DNA from: Pararoseomonas sp. SCSIO 73927
Lineage (GTDB): Bacteria > Pseudomonadota > Alphaproteobacteria > Acetobacterales > Acetobacteraceae
Assembly (NCBI RefSeq): GCF_037040815.1
Contig: NZ_CP146232.1
Location: 5,054,001-5,118,000 of the forward strand
Length of the DNA: 64,000 nucleotides
Reading direction: 5' to 3'
Numbering within the stretch: position 1 is the stretch's first letter; the number at the start of each line of letters is the position of its first letter. A program made the translations under genes and the position numbers. The notes below the pieces were generated by a model. The model saw only the letters and a program-made list of their open reading frames with translations, had not been told where the DNA came from and made no database searches. Below, piece after piece: positions 44,041-52,235 of the stretch.

Positions 44041-44826
44041 ATGCGCGCGCTCTGGACGGCCGGCACGGGCATGATGGCCCAGCAGACGAATGTCGAGGTC
44101 ATCTCCAACAACATCGCGAACATGAGCACGACGGGTTTCAAGCGCCGGCGGGCGGAGTTCCAGGACCTGATGTACCAGAACATGCGGCGGGTGGGGTCGC
44201 AGTCCTCCGACACGGGGACCACCCTGCCCTCCGGCGCGCAGGTGGGGCTGGGGGTGCGGACGGCGGGGGTGTACCGCATCCACGAGCAGGGCAGCCTGCA
44301 GCAGACGGAGAACAAGTTCGACATCGCCATCCGCGGGAACGGGATGCTGCAGGTGCAGCTGCCCTCGGGCGAGACGGCCTACACGCGGGACGGCACGCTG
44401 GGGCTCTCGCCGGAAGGGGTGATCGTGACGGCGGAAGGGTATCCGGTGCTGCCGGGGATCACCATTCCCGCCAACGCGACGGACGTGACCGTGAACGGGA
44501 ATGGCGAGGTGCTGGTGAAGCTGGCCGGGCAGACGGCGGCGCAGAATGTCGGGCAGTTCCAGCTGGCGATCTTCGCGAACGAGGGCGGGCTGGAGGCGGT
44601 GGGGGACAACCTGCTGCTGGCATCCGCATCCTCGGGCGCGGCGCAGCAGGGGGCGCCGGGGGCGCCGGGGTTCGGGAACATCATGCAGGGATTCATCGAG
44701 ATGTCGAACGTGAACGTGGTGCAGGAGATCACGAGCCTGATCACGGCGCAGCGCGCCTACGAGATGAACAGCAAGGTGATCACGGCGAGCGACGAGATGC
44801 TCAACACCATCGCGCGGCTGAAGTGA
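44041..44826 (+). CDS. flgG: Flagellar distal rod protein FlgG
   Basis: 261 residues. MRALWTAGTGMMAQQTNVEV, ISNNIANMSTTGFKRRRAEF and the C-terminal ITAQRAYEMNSKVI are diagnostic. Its stop overlaps the flgA start (TGATG). Confidence 0.97.
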   Translation: MRALWTAGTGMMAQQTNVEVISNNIANMSTTGFKRRRAEFQDLMYQNMRRVGSQSSDTGTTLPSGAQVGLGVRTAGVYRIHEQGSLQQTENKFDIAIRGNGMLQVQLPSGETAYTRDGTLGLSPEGVIVTAEGYPVLPGITIPANATDVTVNGNGEVLVKLAGQTAAQNVGQFQLAIFANEGGLEAVGDNLLLASASSGAAQQGAPGAPGFGNIMQGFIEMSNVNVVQEITSLITAQRAYEMNSKVITASDEMLNTIARLK

Positions 44827-45767
44827 TGCGGGCGCTGGTCCTGGCCTTCGCGCTGCTGCTGCCGGGGGCGGCGCGGGCGGAGCTCGCGGTGCTGCGGCCG
44901 GTGGCGGTGGCGGTGGTGGAGGATGCGGTGATCCGGCTCTCCGACCTGTTCGACGGGGCGGGGGCGAATGCGGGGCGCGCGGTGGGGCCGGCGCCGGCGC
45001 CGGGGCGGCGGATCGTGGTGGAGGCGGCGCAGCTGCTGGCCATCGCGCGGGCGAGCGGCGTGGCGTGGCGGCCGCTGACGGCGGCGGACACGGTGGTGGT
45101 GGAGCGTCCCGGGCGCGCGGTGCCGCGCGACGAGGTGCTGGACCTGCTGCGCGGGGAGCTCGGGCGAATGGGGCTGGACCCGCAGGCGGAGCTGGAGCTG
45201 CCGGGGTTCCAGGCGCCGATGGTACCGCTGGCGGCCTTCACGCAGCTGGCGCTCGAGCAGCCGGCGTTCGAGGCGGCGACGAACCGCTTCTCGGGCACGC
45301 TCGTCGTCGTGGCGGAGGGGATGCCGACGCTGCGGCTGCGGGTGGCCGGGCGCGCGGTGGCGACGGCGGCGGTGGTGGTGGCCACGCGCCGGCTGGGGCT
45401 GGGCGAGGTGGTGGCGCCAGGGGACCTGCGGCTGGTGCGGCAGCGGGCGGAGCGGGTGCGGGCCGGGCTGGCGAGCGATCCCGGGCAGGTGGTGGGCAGG
45501 GCGCTGCGGCGGCCGGTGAGCGAGGGCGTGGGGTTCGCGCTGGCGGATCTATCGGCGCCGCCGGTGATCGAGCGGAACGCGGTGGTCACGATGCTGGTGG
45601 AGGGTCCGGGGGTGAGCATGAGCGCGCAGGGGCGGGCCATGGCCTCGGCGGCGCGGGGCGAGACGGTGGCGGTGATGAATCTCTCCTCGCGCTCCGTCGT
45701 GGAGGCGGAGGCGATCGGGCCGGGGCGGGTGCGCGTGGCCTTCGGCAGCGTGCCGGTGAGCCGCTGA
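44826..45767 (+). CDS. flgA: P-ring assembly chaperone FlgA
   Basis: 313 residues with a signal peptide (ALVLAFALLLPGAARA) and C-terminal SAF-type domain (TRRLGLGEVVAPGDLRLVRQ; VLVEGPGVSMSAQGRAM). Longer than E. coli FlgA (about 220), as in other alphaproteobacteria. ATG at 44826 overlaps the flgG stop; its own stop overlaps the flgH start. Confidence 0.88.
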   Translation: MRALVLAFALLLPGAARAELAVLRPVAVAVVEDAVIRLSDLFDGAGANAGRAVGPAPAPGRRIVVEAAQLLAIARASGVAWRPLTAADTVVVERPGRAVPRDEVLDLLRGELGRMGLDPQAELELPGFQAPMVPLAAFTQLALEQPAFEAATNRFSGTLVVVAEGMPTLRLRVAGRAVATAAVVVATRRLGLGEVVAPGDLRLVRQRAERVRAGLASDPGQVVGRALRRPVSEGVGFALADLSAPPVIERNAVVTMLVEGPGVSMSAQGRAMASAARGETVAVMNLSSRSVVEAEAIGPGRVRVAFGSVPVSR

Positions 45768-46681
45768 TGCGGGGCGGGACGGCGTCGGGCGCAGGCGTGA
45801 CCGCAGTGCGGGGTGTGGCCGGGATGATCGGCGGGAGGATGGCGGGCCGGAGGAGGATGGGGCGGAGGATGGCGGGCGGGCCGGCGCGGCCGGTGGGCCT
45901 GGTGCGGGCGGGCCTGGTGAGGGCGGGCCTAGTGCGGGCGGCCCTGATGCTGGCGGCCCTGGTGCCGGCGGCCCTGGTGCTCGCGGGGTGCGGGACGGCG
46001 GAGCGGCTGGCGCGGATTGGGCGGGCGCCCGAGATGGCGCCGATCACCGACCCGACGCGGGGGGCGGATTACCGGCCCGTCTCCATGCCGATGCCGGCGC
46101 CGCAGGATTCGCGGCAGCTGGTGGCGAACAGCCTGTGGCGGCCGGGGAGCCGGACCTTCCTGCGGGACCAGCGGGCGGCGGCGGTGGGCGACCTGATCAC
46201 CGTGCTGGTCTCCATCCGGGACAATGCGGAGCTGTCGAACAGCACGGACCGGAGCCGGGACAACAGCGAGAACATGGGCATTCCGCGGCTGTTGGGGCTG
46301 GACGCCACCTACGCGCGGCTCCTGCCGAACGGGATCGACCCATCGAAGCTGATCGAGGCGTCGTCCGCGAACTCCTCGGTCGGGCGGGGGGAGATCAGGC
46401 GGAACGAGGCGGTGACGATGCGGATCGCGGCGACGGTGACGCAGGTGCTGCCCAACGGGAACCTCGTGGTGGGCGGGCGGCAGCAGGTGCGGGTGAACCA
46501 GGAAATGCGGGACCTGAGCATCGCGGGGGTCATCCGGCCGCAGGACATCGCGAGCGACAACACGGTGCGGCACGACCGCCTGGCGGAGGCGCGGATCGCC
46601 TATGGCGGGCGGGGAACGGTGAGTGACGTGCAGGCGCCGCGCTACGGGCAGCAGGTGCTGGACGCGATCCTGCCCTTCTGA
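45767..46681 (+). CDS. flgH: Flagellar L-ring protein FlgH
   Basis: 304 residues from the ATG that overlaps the flgA stop. Lipobox VLAGC puts the lipid-modified Cys at residue 75, far later than usual. The leader holds six 15-bp units (45896-45985) coding GLVRA/ALxxA repeats. Internal starts at 45857 or 45872, each preceded by GGAGG, would give a more normal signal. The core RDQRAAAVGDLITVLVSI and NEAVTMRIAATVTQVLPNGN are FlgH. Confidence 0.9.
   Translation: MRGGTASGAGVTAVRGVAGMIGGRMAGRRRMGRRMAGGPARPVGLVRAGLVRAGLVRAALMLAALVPAALVLAGCGTAERLARIGRAPEMAPITDPTRGADYRPVSMPMPAPQDSRQLVANSLWRPGSRTFLRDQRAAAVGDLITVLVSIRDNAELSNSTDRSRDNSENMGIPRLLGLDATYARLLPNGIDPSKLIEASSANSSVGRGEIRRNEAVTMRIAATVTQVLPNGNLVVGGRQQVRVNQEMRDLSIAGVIRPQDIASDNTVRHDRLAEARIAYGGRGTVSDVQAPRYGQQVLDAILPF
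45896..45985 (+). repeat. Six 15-bp tandem units in the flgH leader
   Basis: Consecutive 15-mers such as GGCCTGGTGCGGGCG and GCCCTGGTGCCGGCG encode GLVRA three times, then ALMLA, ALVPA and ALVLA, running into the lipobox. Copy number changes would keep the frame. Confidence 0.85.
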
Positions 46682-46718
46682 GTTCTCCGCTCCTATGAAG
46701 CTGGGCTTCAGGAACGGA

Positions 46719-46751
46719 GAAGGGCGGGCGCCTTGCGGCGGCCCGCCCTTC
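46719..46751. terminator. Intrinsic terminator after flgH
   Basis: GAAGGGCGGGC (46719-46729) pairs perfectly with 46741-46751 around an 11-nt loop, followed by CCTTTC. It ends flgH and may also serve the convergent CsbD gene (ends 46771). Confidence 0.75.
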
Positions 46752-46770
46752 CCTTTCGATCCGCTGAGGA

Positions 46771-46962
46771 TCAGGCCTTGTTGGCGGCGTCCCGCACCGC
46801 GTCCTTCACGCCGCCGGCGGCGTTCTGGACCTTGCCCTCGGCGCGCTGTGCGGCGCCCTCGGTCTCCATCTTCTTGTCGCCCACCGCGGCGCCGACGTTC
46901 TCCTTGATGGCGCCACCGGCCTGCTTCAGGGAACCCTCGACGCGGTCCTTATCGATCGCCAT
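46771..46962 (-). CDS. CsbD-family stress protein
   Basis: 63 residues: DRVEGSLKQAGGAIKENVG, GAAQRAEGKVQNAAGG and KDAVRD match the small, hydrophilic CsbD-like fold linked to general stress. No signal peptide. Confidence 0.88.
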   Translation of the reverse strand: MAIDKDRVEGSLKQAGGAIKENVGAAVGDKKMETEGAAQRAEGKVQNAAGGVKDAVRDAANKA

Positions 46963-47068
46963 GGCGTTGTCTCCTTGCCGTGTTGCTGTGGGTTAAGAAC
47001 GTGGACGATCGGGCGCGGTTGCCCCCTGCCCCGGCGCGGCGGATGACGGATTGCAACGGAGCGGCGAG

Positions 47069-47821
47069 ATGTGCGGGCGGTACTTTCTCCAGCGGGATCC
47101 GGCGAAGCTGGAGACCTACTTCGAGGTGCCGGAGACGAGTGCGCGGCCGAACTTCGCGCCGAACTGGAACATGGCGCCGACGCAGGACGGCGTGGTGCTG
47201 CGGCGGAACCCGGAGACGGGGCAGCGGCAGATGGATTTGCTGCGCTGGGGGTTGGTGCCGCGCTGGGCGAAGGATGCGAAGGACGGGGCGCGGCTGATCA
47301 ACGCGCGAGCGGAGGGGGTGGCGGAGAAGCCCTCCTTCCGGGACGCCCTGGCGAAGCGGCGCTGCCTGGTGCCGGCGGACGGGTTCTACGAGTGGCTGTC
47401 GCCGAAGGAGGCCGGGGCGAAGGGGACGCGCGACCCGAAGCAGCCCTTCGCGGTGGCGCTGGCGAGCGGGGAGCCGATGGCGCTGGCGGGGATCTGGGAG
47501 GGGTGGAAGGACCCGGAGGGGCACTGGCTGCGGACCTACTCCATCATCACGACGGAGGCGAACCCGAAGCAGGCGCCGCTGCATCACCGGATGCCCGTGA
47601 TCCTGCCGCGGGAGGCTTGGCCGGCCTGGCTGGGGGAGCGGGAGGCGCCCCCGGAGGAGCTGCTGGGGATGCTGCGCCCTTGCCCGCCGGAGTGGCTGGC
47701 CTGCTGGCCGGTGGATAGGCGGGCGAACAAGGTGTCCGAGAACGATGCGGGGCTGATCGTGCGGGATCCGTCCCTGCCGGCACCGCCGGGGCTGGACGAC
47801 CCCTCGCCCTACGCGGCGTGA
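47069..47821 (+). CDS. SRAP domain protein (YedK/HMCES-like)
   Basis: 250 residues. Cys2 (MCGRY), Asn in LINARAEG, Glu in GFYEW and His in LHHRMP are all present. Binds abasic sites in single-stranded DNA and forms a DNA-protein crosslink through Cys2. The ATG at 47069 is fixed by the need for Cys2. No LexA box was seen in the short upstream gap. Confidence 0.93.
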   Translation: MCGRYFLQRDPAKLETYFEVPETSARPNFAPNWNMAPTQDGVVLRRNPETGQRQMDLLRWGLVPRWAKDAKDGARLINARAEGVAEKPSFRDALAKRRCLVPADGFYEWLSPKEAGAKGTRDPKQPFAVALASGEPMALAGIWEGWKDPEGHWLRTYSIITTEANPKQAPLHHRMPVILPREAWPAWLGEREAPPEELLGMLRPCPPEWLACWPVDRRANKVSENDAGLIVRDPSLPAPPGLDDPSPYAA

Positions 47822-47829
47822 CAGGGCTC

Positions 47830-47854
47830 GGGGGGGGGGGGGGGGGGGGGGGGG
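47830..47854. repeat. Poly-G tract of 25 bases
   Basis: 25 consecutive G lie eight bases after the SRAP stop codon. The length is far beyond chance even in GC-rich DNA; it may be a slippage-prone tract or a sequencing/assembly artefact. Confidence 0.85.
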
Positions 47855-47963
47855 CGCGCGGAGGCTAGGGATGCCCGGGTTGTCGCGGCTCCGGGCCCTG
47901 CCCTGGCCACGGGGATGGCGGGGCGCGGCCGTGCCCGCGGGGGCACGGCCGCGCCCATCGGGA

Positions 47964-48272
47964 TCAGCGGCGCCGCTGATCCGTGCTGGAGGGGAGCGGG
48001 CCGCCGCGCATGGGCTCCGTGCCGATCTCCGGCGTGGTGGTGCTCCGGTTGATGGCACCGCTGCTGCCGGAGGACAGCGGGGCGCCGCGCATCGGCTCCG
48101 TCGTGACCGACGGGGCCGTGCCGGAGACGGGCTGCTGGGTGCCGGCGGGCAGCGGGGCGCCGCGCATCGGCTCCGTCATCGGGGCGGGCGGCGGGACGGA
48201 GTCCGCGCAGGCGACGAGGGTGGCGATCGACGCGACGGCCGCGACGCGCAGGAAGGCGCTTGAGTAGTTCAT
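47964..48272 (-). CDS. Small lipoprotein with three TEPMRGxPL repeats
   Basis: 102 residues. Signal SSAFLRVAAVASIATLVAC has a plausible lipobox. The mature part is low-complexity Ser/Thr/Pro and repeats TEPMRGAPL, TEPMRGAPL and TEPMRGGPL. The C-terminal RGAPL also ends the small lipoprotein at 51943-52122. Function unknown. Confidence 0.6.
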   Translation of the reverse strand: MNYSSAFLRVAAVASIATLVACADSVPPPAPMTEPMRGAPLPAGTQQPVSGTAPSVTTEPMRGAPLSSGSSGAINRSTTTPEIGTEPMRGGPLPSSTDQRRR

Positions 48273-48402
48273 CGGGAGGCTTCCCCAAGGTTAACAGCGC
48301 CGACTCGATCGTGGGCGCTCGGGGGGAGCCTAGCCGAAGTGCGGCGGGGTTCCCCTAAATTCGGGCGTGGCCGGACCGCTTAATTCACAATCTTTAATGA
48401 TT

Positions 48403-48750
48403 TCAGCTGCCCCGGTAGGTCGAGTAGGACCAGGGCGAGAGGAGAAGGGGCACGTGGTAATGCCCCTGCCCTTCGCGGAGCCCGACACTCAGCACCACGG
48501 TGCCGAGGTAGCCGGGGTCGTCTCCCCGGGCGGCGAAGTAGGGGCCGGCCTCGAAGCGCAGCTCGTAGCGGCCGGGGGCGAAGGTGCCGGGGGTGAGGAG
48601 TGGGGCGTCGGTGCGGCCGTCGGCATTGGTGGCCGTGCGGGCCAGGCGGCGGGGCTCGGGGTCCATGCGCCAGAGCTCGACCGCCATGCCCTCGGCGGGG
48701 ATGCCGGCGGCGGTGTCGAGGACGTGGGTGGTCAGGGCGGAGGGCTTCAT
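48403..48750 (-). CDS. uraH: 5-hydroxyisourate hydrolase
   Basis: 115 residues, transthyretin-like. Starts LTTHVLDTAAG (His), has Arg in ARTATNADGR, HYHVPLLLSP and the C-terminal YRGS tetrapeptide of the enzyme family. Converts 5-hydroxyisourate in urate breakdown. A GTG at 48757-48759 is an alternative start. It lies 5 bp past the FAD monooxygenase stop. Confidence 0.92.
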   Translation of the reverse strand: MKPSALTTHVLDTAAGIPAEGMAVELWRMDPEPRRLARTATNADGRTDAPLLTPGTFAPGRYELRFEAGPYFAARGDDPGYLGTVVLSVGLREGQGHYHVPLLLSPWSYSTYRGS

Positions 48751-48755
48751 CTCCG

Positions 48756-50264
48756 TCACTCCGCGACCAGGGAGGGGGGCGGGAGTTCCTGCGGGATCTC
48801 GCCCGTCAGCTCGGGCTCGTCATAGTCGAGGAGGCTCCGGAGGTGGAGGTCGGCGTCCTCCTGCCAGAGGCGGCGGCAGATGCCGTCCACGAGGCGCGGG
48901 GTGCCGTACTTCATGCCGGAGATGCTGGCGCCCGAGAGGCCCATGGAGGCGGTGGAGCCGTAGTTGATAACGTGGATGTGGTGCAGGAACGGGGCGTCGC
49001 CCGGGGTCTTCTCCCGCATCGAGAAGTCGCTGTTCAGGTAAGGGCAGGCGCCGAGGGCGGGGAATTCGAGGCCCGCGGGCGGGGTGTAGGCGTCACGCCA
49101 GAGGAGGATGTGTTCCGCAAAGGAGGCGAGCTCCGGGCGGAGGGCGAGGTCGAAGGCGGTGCCGGTGCCGACGATGACGTGGTCCGTGCGGTGTTCCGCG
49201 CGGGGGGTGGTGACGATCACCTCGCCGCCCTCCTCCCGGACGGCCGTGACGGGGCTGCCCATGTGCAGGTCGAAGCGCGGATCCTCGGCCACGCGGTTCC
49301 AGGATTCCAGGGGCGGCGGCTGGTTGAGGGCGAAGATGTGCTGCATGAAGCGCCAGCGCATGGCGTCCGGCAGGCTGTAGAGCTGGCCGAGGAAGCCGGG
49401 CTGTTCCATCCAGCGGAAGGGGTTCACGCGCGGCATCCGCTGGCGGCGGACGAGCATGGTGGCGCGGGCGGCGCCGGCCTCGAGCGCGGTGGCGAGGTTG
49501 TCGAAGGCTGAGGCGCCGGCGCCGACGACGAGGATGCGGCGGCCGCGCAGGGCCTCGAAGTCCACGTGGCCGGAGGTGTGGGAGACGCGGTGCGCCGGCA
49601 GGGTGTCGAAGGGCGCGGGGATGGACCAGCCGCCCATGCCGTCCATGCCGGTGGCCAGGACGAGCTTGCGGGCACGGACCGTCGTCTCGCCTTCGGGGGT
49701 GGAGAGGTGGAGTTCCAGCGGGTCCTGCGCGGCGGTGGGGGCGATGCGGAGGAGGCGGTGGCCGTGGCTGACGGGGAGGTCCAGGGTCCGCTCCAGCCAG
49801 TCCAGGTAGCGCTGCCAGTCCTCGCGGCCGATCTTGTGCAGGCTCTCCCACGCCGCCTCGCCGTCCCGCGCGGTGAAGAAGGCGCGGGGCGTGAGGGCGG
49901 GGATGCCGAGGTCGGGGCCGGTGACGTGCTTCGGGGTGCGGAGGGTCCGCATGCGGGCGAAGGTGGTCCAGACACCGGTGCCGCCTCGCGGGGCGGCGTC
50001 GAAGATGCGGACGCGCTGCACGCGCTCGCGGAGGAGGCCGTGGGCGGTGGCGAGGCCGGTCTGGCCGGCGCCGATGATCGCGACGTCCAGCACCCCATCG
50101 CCGCGGGAGGGGACCCAGGGGTGGCGGGGGTAGTCCAGGAGCTGGAGTTGGCGGCGGGCCTCGGCGGCGAGGGCGGTGAGGCGCTCCTGTGCCGAGGCGG
50201 ACTGGGGTTCGGCGGCCGCTTGGGCGGCGTCCGGGGCGGTCTGGGCTGGGCTGGCGTCCGGCAT
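48756..50264 (-). CDS. FAD/NAD(P)-dependent monooxygenase-like protein
   Basis: 502 residues. Rossmann FAD motif IIGAGQTGLATA, a second nucleotide motif ILVVGAGASAFDNL and the flavin-monooxygenase-like segment MEQPGFLGQLYSL. An Ala/Gln-rich N-terminus of about 45 residues precedes the domain; an ATG at 50294 is another possible start. It sits directly upstream of uraH on the same strand, with a ureide-type M20 hydrolase divergent on the other side. A role in purine or related oxidation is suggested only by context. Confidence 0.75.
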   Translation of the reverse strand: MPDASPAQTAPDAAQAAAEPQSASAQERLTALAAEARRQLQLLDYPRHPWVPSRGDGVLDVAIIGAGQTGLATAHGLLRERVQRVRIFDAAPRGGTGVWTTFARMRTLRTPKHVTGPDLGIPALTPRAFFTARDGEAAWESLHKIGREDWQRYLDWLERTLDLPVSHGHRLLRIAPTAAQDPLELHLSTPEGETTVRARKLVLATGMDGMGGWSIPAPFDTLPAHRVSHTSGHVDFEALRGRRILVVGAGASAFDNLATALEAGAARATMLVRRQRMPRVNPFRWMEQPGFLGQLYSLPDAMRWRFMQHIFALNQPPPLESWNRVAEDPRFDLHMGSPVTAVREEGGEVIVTTPRAEHRTDHVIVGTGTAFDLALRPELASFAEHILLWRDAYTPPAGLEFPALGACPYLNSDFSMREKTPGDAPFLHHIHVINYGSTASMGLSGASISGMKYGTPRLVDGICRRLWQEDADLHLRSLLDYDEPELTGEIPQELPPPSLVAE

Positions 50265-50507
50265 GGCGGTTCCCGGGGGGTGGTCCTGGATCATGGGGCG
50301 GGTTGGCGGGGCCCGGTGTGCGGCCACGCCGATCCGCCCGGCGCTTCCGGTGGGCGTAGCACGCGGCGTGCCGTGTTGTGGCATGGCGGGTGCCGGGGCG
50401 GGTGCTGGAAGGCCTCGCGCGGAAAGGAGGGGGCGGCGGGTTGATCTCCCCCTCCCCCGCACCGCAAATGCGGGGGCGTCCCCGAACCGAGCCAGGCAAG
50501 GATCCCC

Positions 50508-51776
50508 ATGAGCGCCAGCACCGCCCCCAACCTGATCGCGGCCGTGAGCGAGGCCCGGCAATGGGACCGGCTGATGGAGCTGGCGAAGCTCGGCGCCATC
50601 ACCGGCACGGACGGGTCGCCGGGGGTGAACCGGGCCTGCCTGACGCCGCTGGACCGGGAGGCGCGGCGGCTGGTGATCTCCTGGGCGGAGGCGCTGGGGC
50701 TGGCCGTGACCGTGGACGAGATCGGCAACCTGTTCCTGCGACATGAGGGGACGGATGCCTCCGCGGCGCCGGTGCTGACGGGCAGCCACATGGACACGCA
50801 GCCGAATGGCGGGCGTTTCGACGGGATCTGGGGCGTGATCGCGGGGCTGGAGGCGGTGCAGGCCATCCGGGAGGCGGGGGTTCAGACCGTGCGGCCGATC
50901 GAGGTGGTGGCCTGGACGAACGAGGAGGGCGGGCGCTTCGCGCCGGGCTGCATGGGCAGCATGGCCTACGCGCACTTCAAGCCCGCCAACTCCTGGGACG
51001 AGGTGGCGGACCAGGAGGGGGTGACCTTCCGCCAGGCGCTGGACGAGCACCGCAAGGCGGAGGCGGAGCTGACGCTGCGGCCGCTGGGGGGCAAGCCCTT
51101 CGCCTATCTGGAGACACATATCGAGCAGGGGCCGCGGCTGGAGGCCGAGGGGAAGGACATCGGGGTTGTCACCGGCATCCAGGGCAGCCGCTGGTTCATC
51201 GTGGAGGTGCGGGGCGAGACGGCGCATGCGGGGACCTCGCCGGTCTCCACGCGGCGGGATGCGGTGCAGGACATGGTGCGGGCGATCAACGCGCTGAACG
51301 CGCTGATGACGGACCCGACGGACGTGCTGCGCTTCACCGTGGGGCAGATCGAGGTGATGCCGAACACCTCCAACACCGTGGCGGACGTGGCGCGGTTCAC
51401 GATCGACTTCCGGCACCCGGACAAGGAGCTGCTGATCGCCAATGGAGACGCGATCGAGCCGACGATCCGCAGCGCGGTGAAGGGCTGCGAGGTGACGGTG
51501 ACGGAGCGGTTCCACGCGCTGCCCGTGGAGTTCGACCCGCTGGTGACGGACGCGGTTCAGCGGGCGGCGGATTCGCAGGGGCTCTCCTCCATCGCGCTGC
51601 CGAGCGGGGCCTTCCACGACGCGCAGTTCATGGTGCCGCTCTGCCCGGCGGGGATGATCTTCGTGCCCTGCCGCAAGGGGGTGAGCCACAATCCGGCGGA
51701 GTACTCCGAGCCGGGGCAGCTGGCGGCGGGGGCGCGGGTGCTGGCGGCGGCGCTGGTGGAACTGGCGAACCGGTAA
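50508..51776 (+). CDS. Zn-dependent M20 hydrolase (allantoate amidohydrolase/carbamoylase type)
   Basis: 422 residues. GSHMDTQPNGGRFDG, NEEGGRFAPGCMGS, YLETHIEQGP and SRWFIVEVRGETAHAGTSP mark the hydantoinase/carbamoylase branch of M20. Hydrolyses N-carbamoyl or ureido groups such as allantoate. The uraH and flavoprotein genes next door fit purine breakdown. Confidence 0.85.
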   Translation: MSASTAPNLIAAVSEARQWDRLMELAKLGAITGTDGSPGVNRACLTPLDREARRLVISWAEALGLAVTVDEIGNLFLRHEGTDASAAPVLTGSHMDTQPNGGRFDGIWGVIAGLEAVQAIREAGVQTVRPIEVVAWTNEEGGRFAPGCMGSMAYAHFKPANSWDEVADQEGVTFRQALDEHRKAEAELTLRPLGGKPFAYLETHIEQGPRLEAEGKDIGVVTGIQGSRWFIVEVRGETAHAGTSPVSTRRDAVQDMVRAINALNALMTDPTDVLRFTVGQIEVMPNTSNTVADVARFTIDFRHPDKELLIANGDAIEPTIRSAVKGCEVTVTERFHALPVEFDPLVTDAVQRAADSQGLSSIALPSGAFHDAQFMVPLCPAGMIFVPCRKGVSHNPAEYSEPGQLAAGARVLAAALVELANR

Positions 51777-51942
51777 GCGGCGGCGCGCTGGGAGGGGGAG
51801 CGGCCTCCCTGGCGGGGCGCAGCGGCCTGCTGGCGCGCCGCCCTGAGCAGCGGCGGGGATCCAGGGGCGCCCGATGCCTGAGGCGCATCCTGCGGCCACT
51901 GCGGCCGTTGGGACGGGATCGCTGGATGAGAGGATCCCGCCC

Positions 51943-52122
51943 ATGACGCGCATCGCATCGCTTGCGCTGGCCTCGGCGCTGCTGGCCCTGGCGGCCTGCG
52001 GGTCGGTGGTGGCGGACCGGACGAACGAGAACACGAACCCGATGCGGCGGGATCCGGCCACGAGCCGGCTGCTGAACGAGACGCCGACGGTGATCGACAG
52101 CAACCGGGGCGCGCCGCTCTGA
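51943..52122 (+). CDS. Small lipoprotein ending RGAPL
   Basis: 59 residues. Signal RIASLALASALLALAAC with lipobox LAAC; the mature peptide is Asn/Arg/Pro-rich, contains NPMRRDP and ends NRGAPL. GAGAGG precedes the ATG at 51943. It resembles the repeat lipoprotein at 47964-48272. Confidence 0.6.
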   Translation: MTRIASLALASALLALAACGSVVADRTNENTNPMRRDPATSRLLNETPTVIDSNRGAPL

Positions 52123-52235
52123 GCAGTGGGCGTGCCCGCTGCCGGGGTGCGGCCGCCCCTGTCATGAGGTGTTCACCGCGGGCCGGAGGGTGCTGGGGTA
52201 GTTAGCCGGCCAGGGATTTGGGCGGGGTCTTCTCC

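Noticed and set aside
50265..52103. Minus-strand extension that would fuse the FAD monooxygenase to a large N-terminal part
   Set aside because: The extension is antisense to the conserved M20 hydrolase; the FAD protein starts near 50264.
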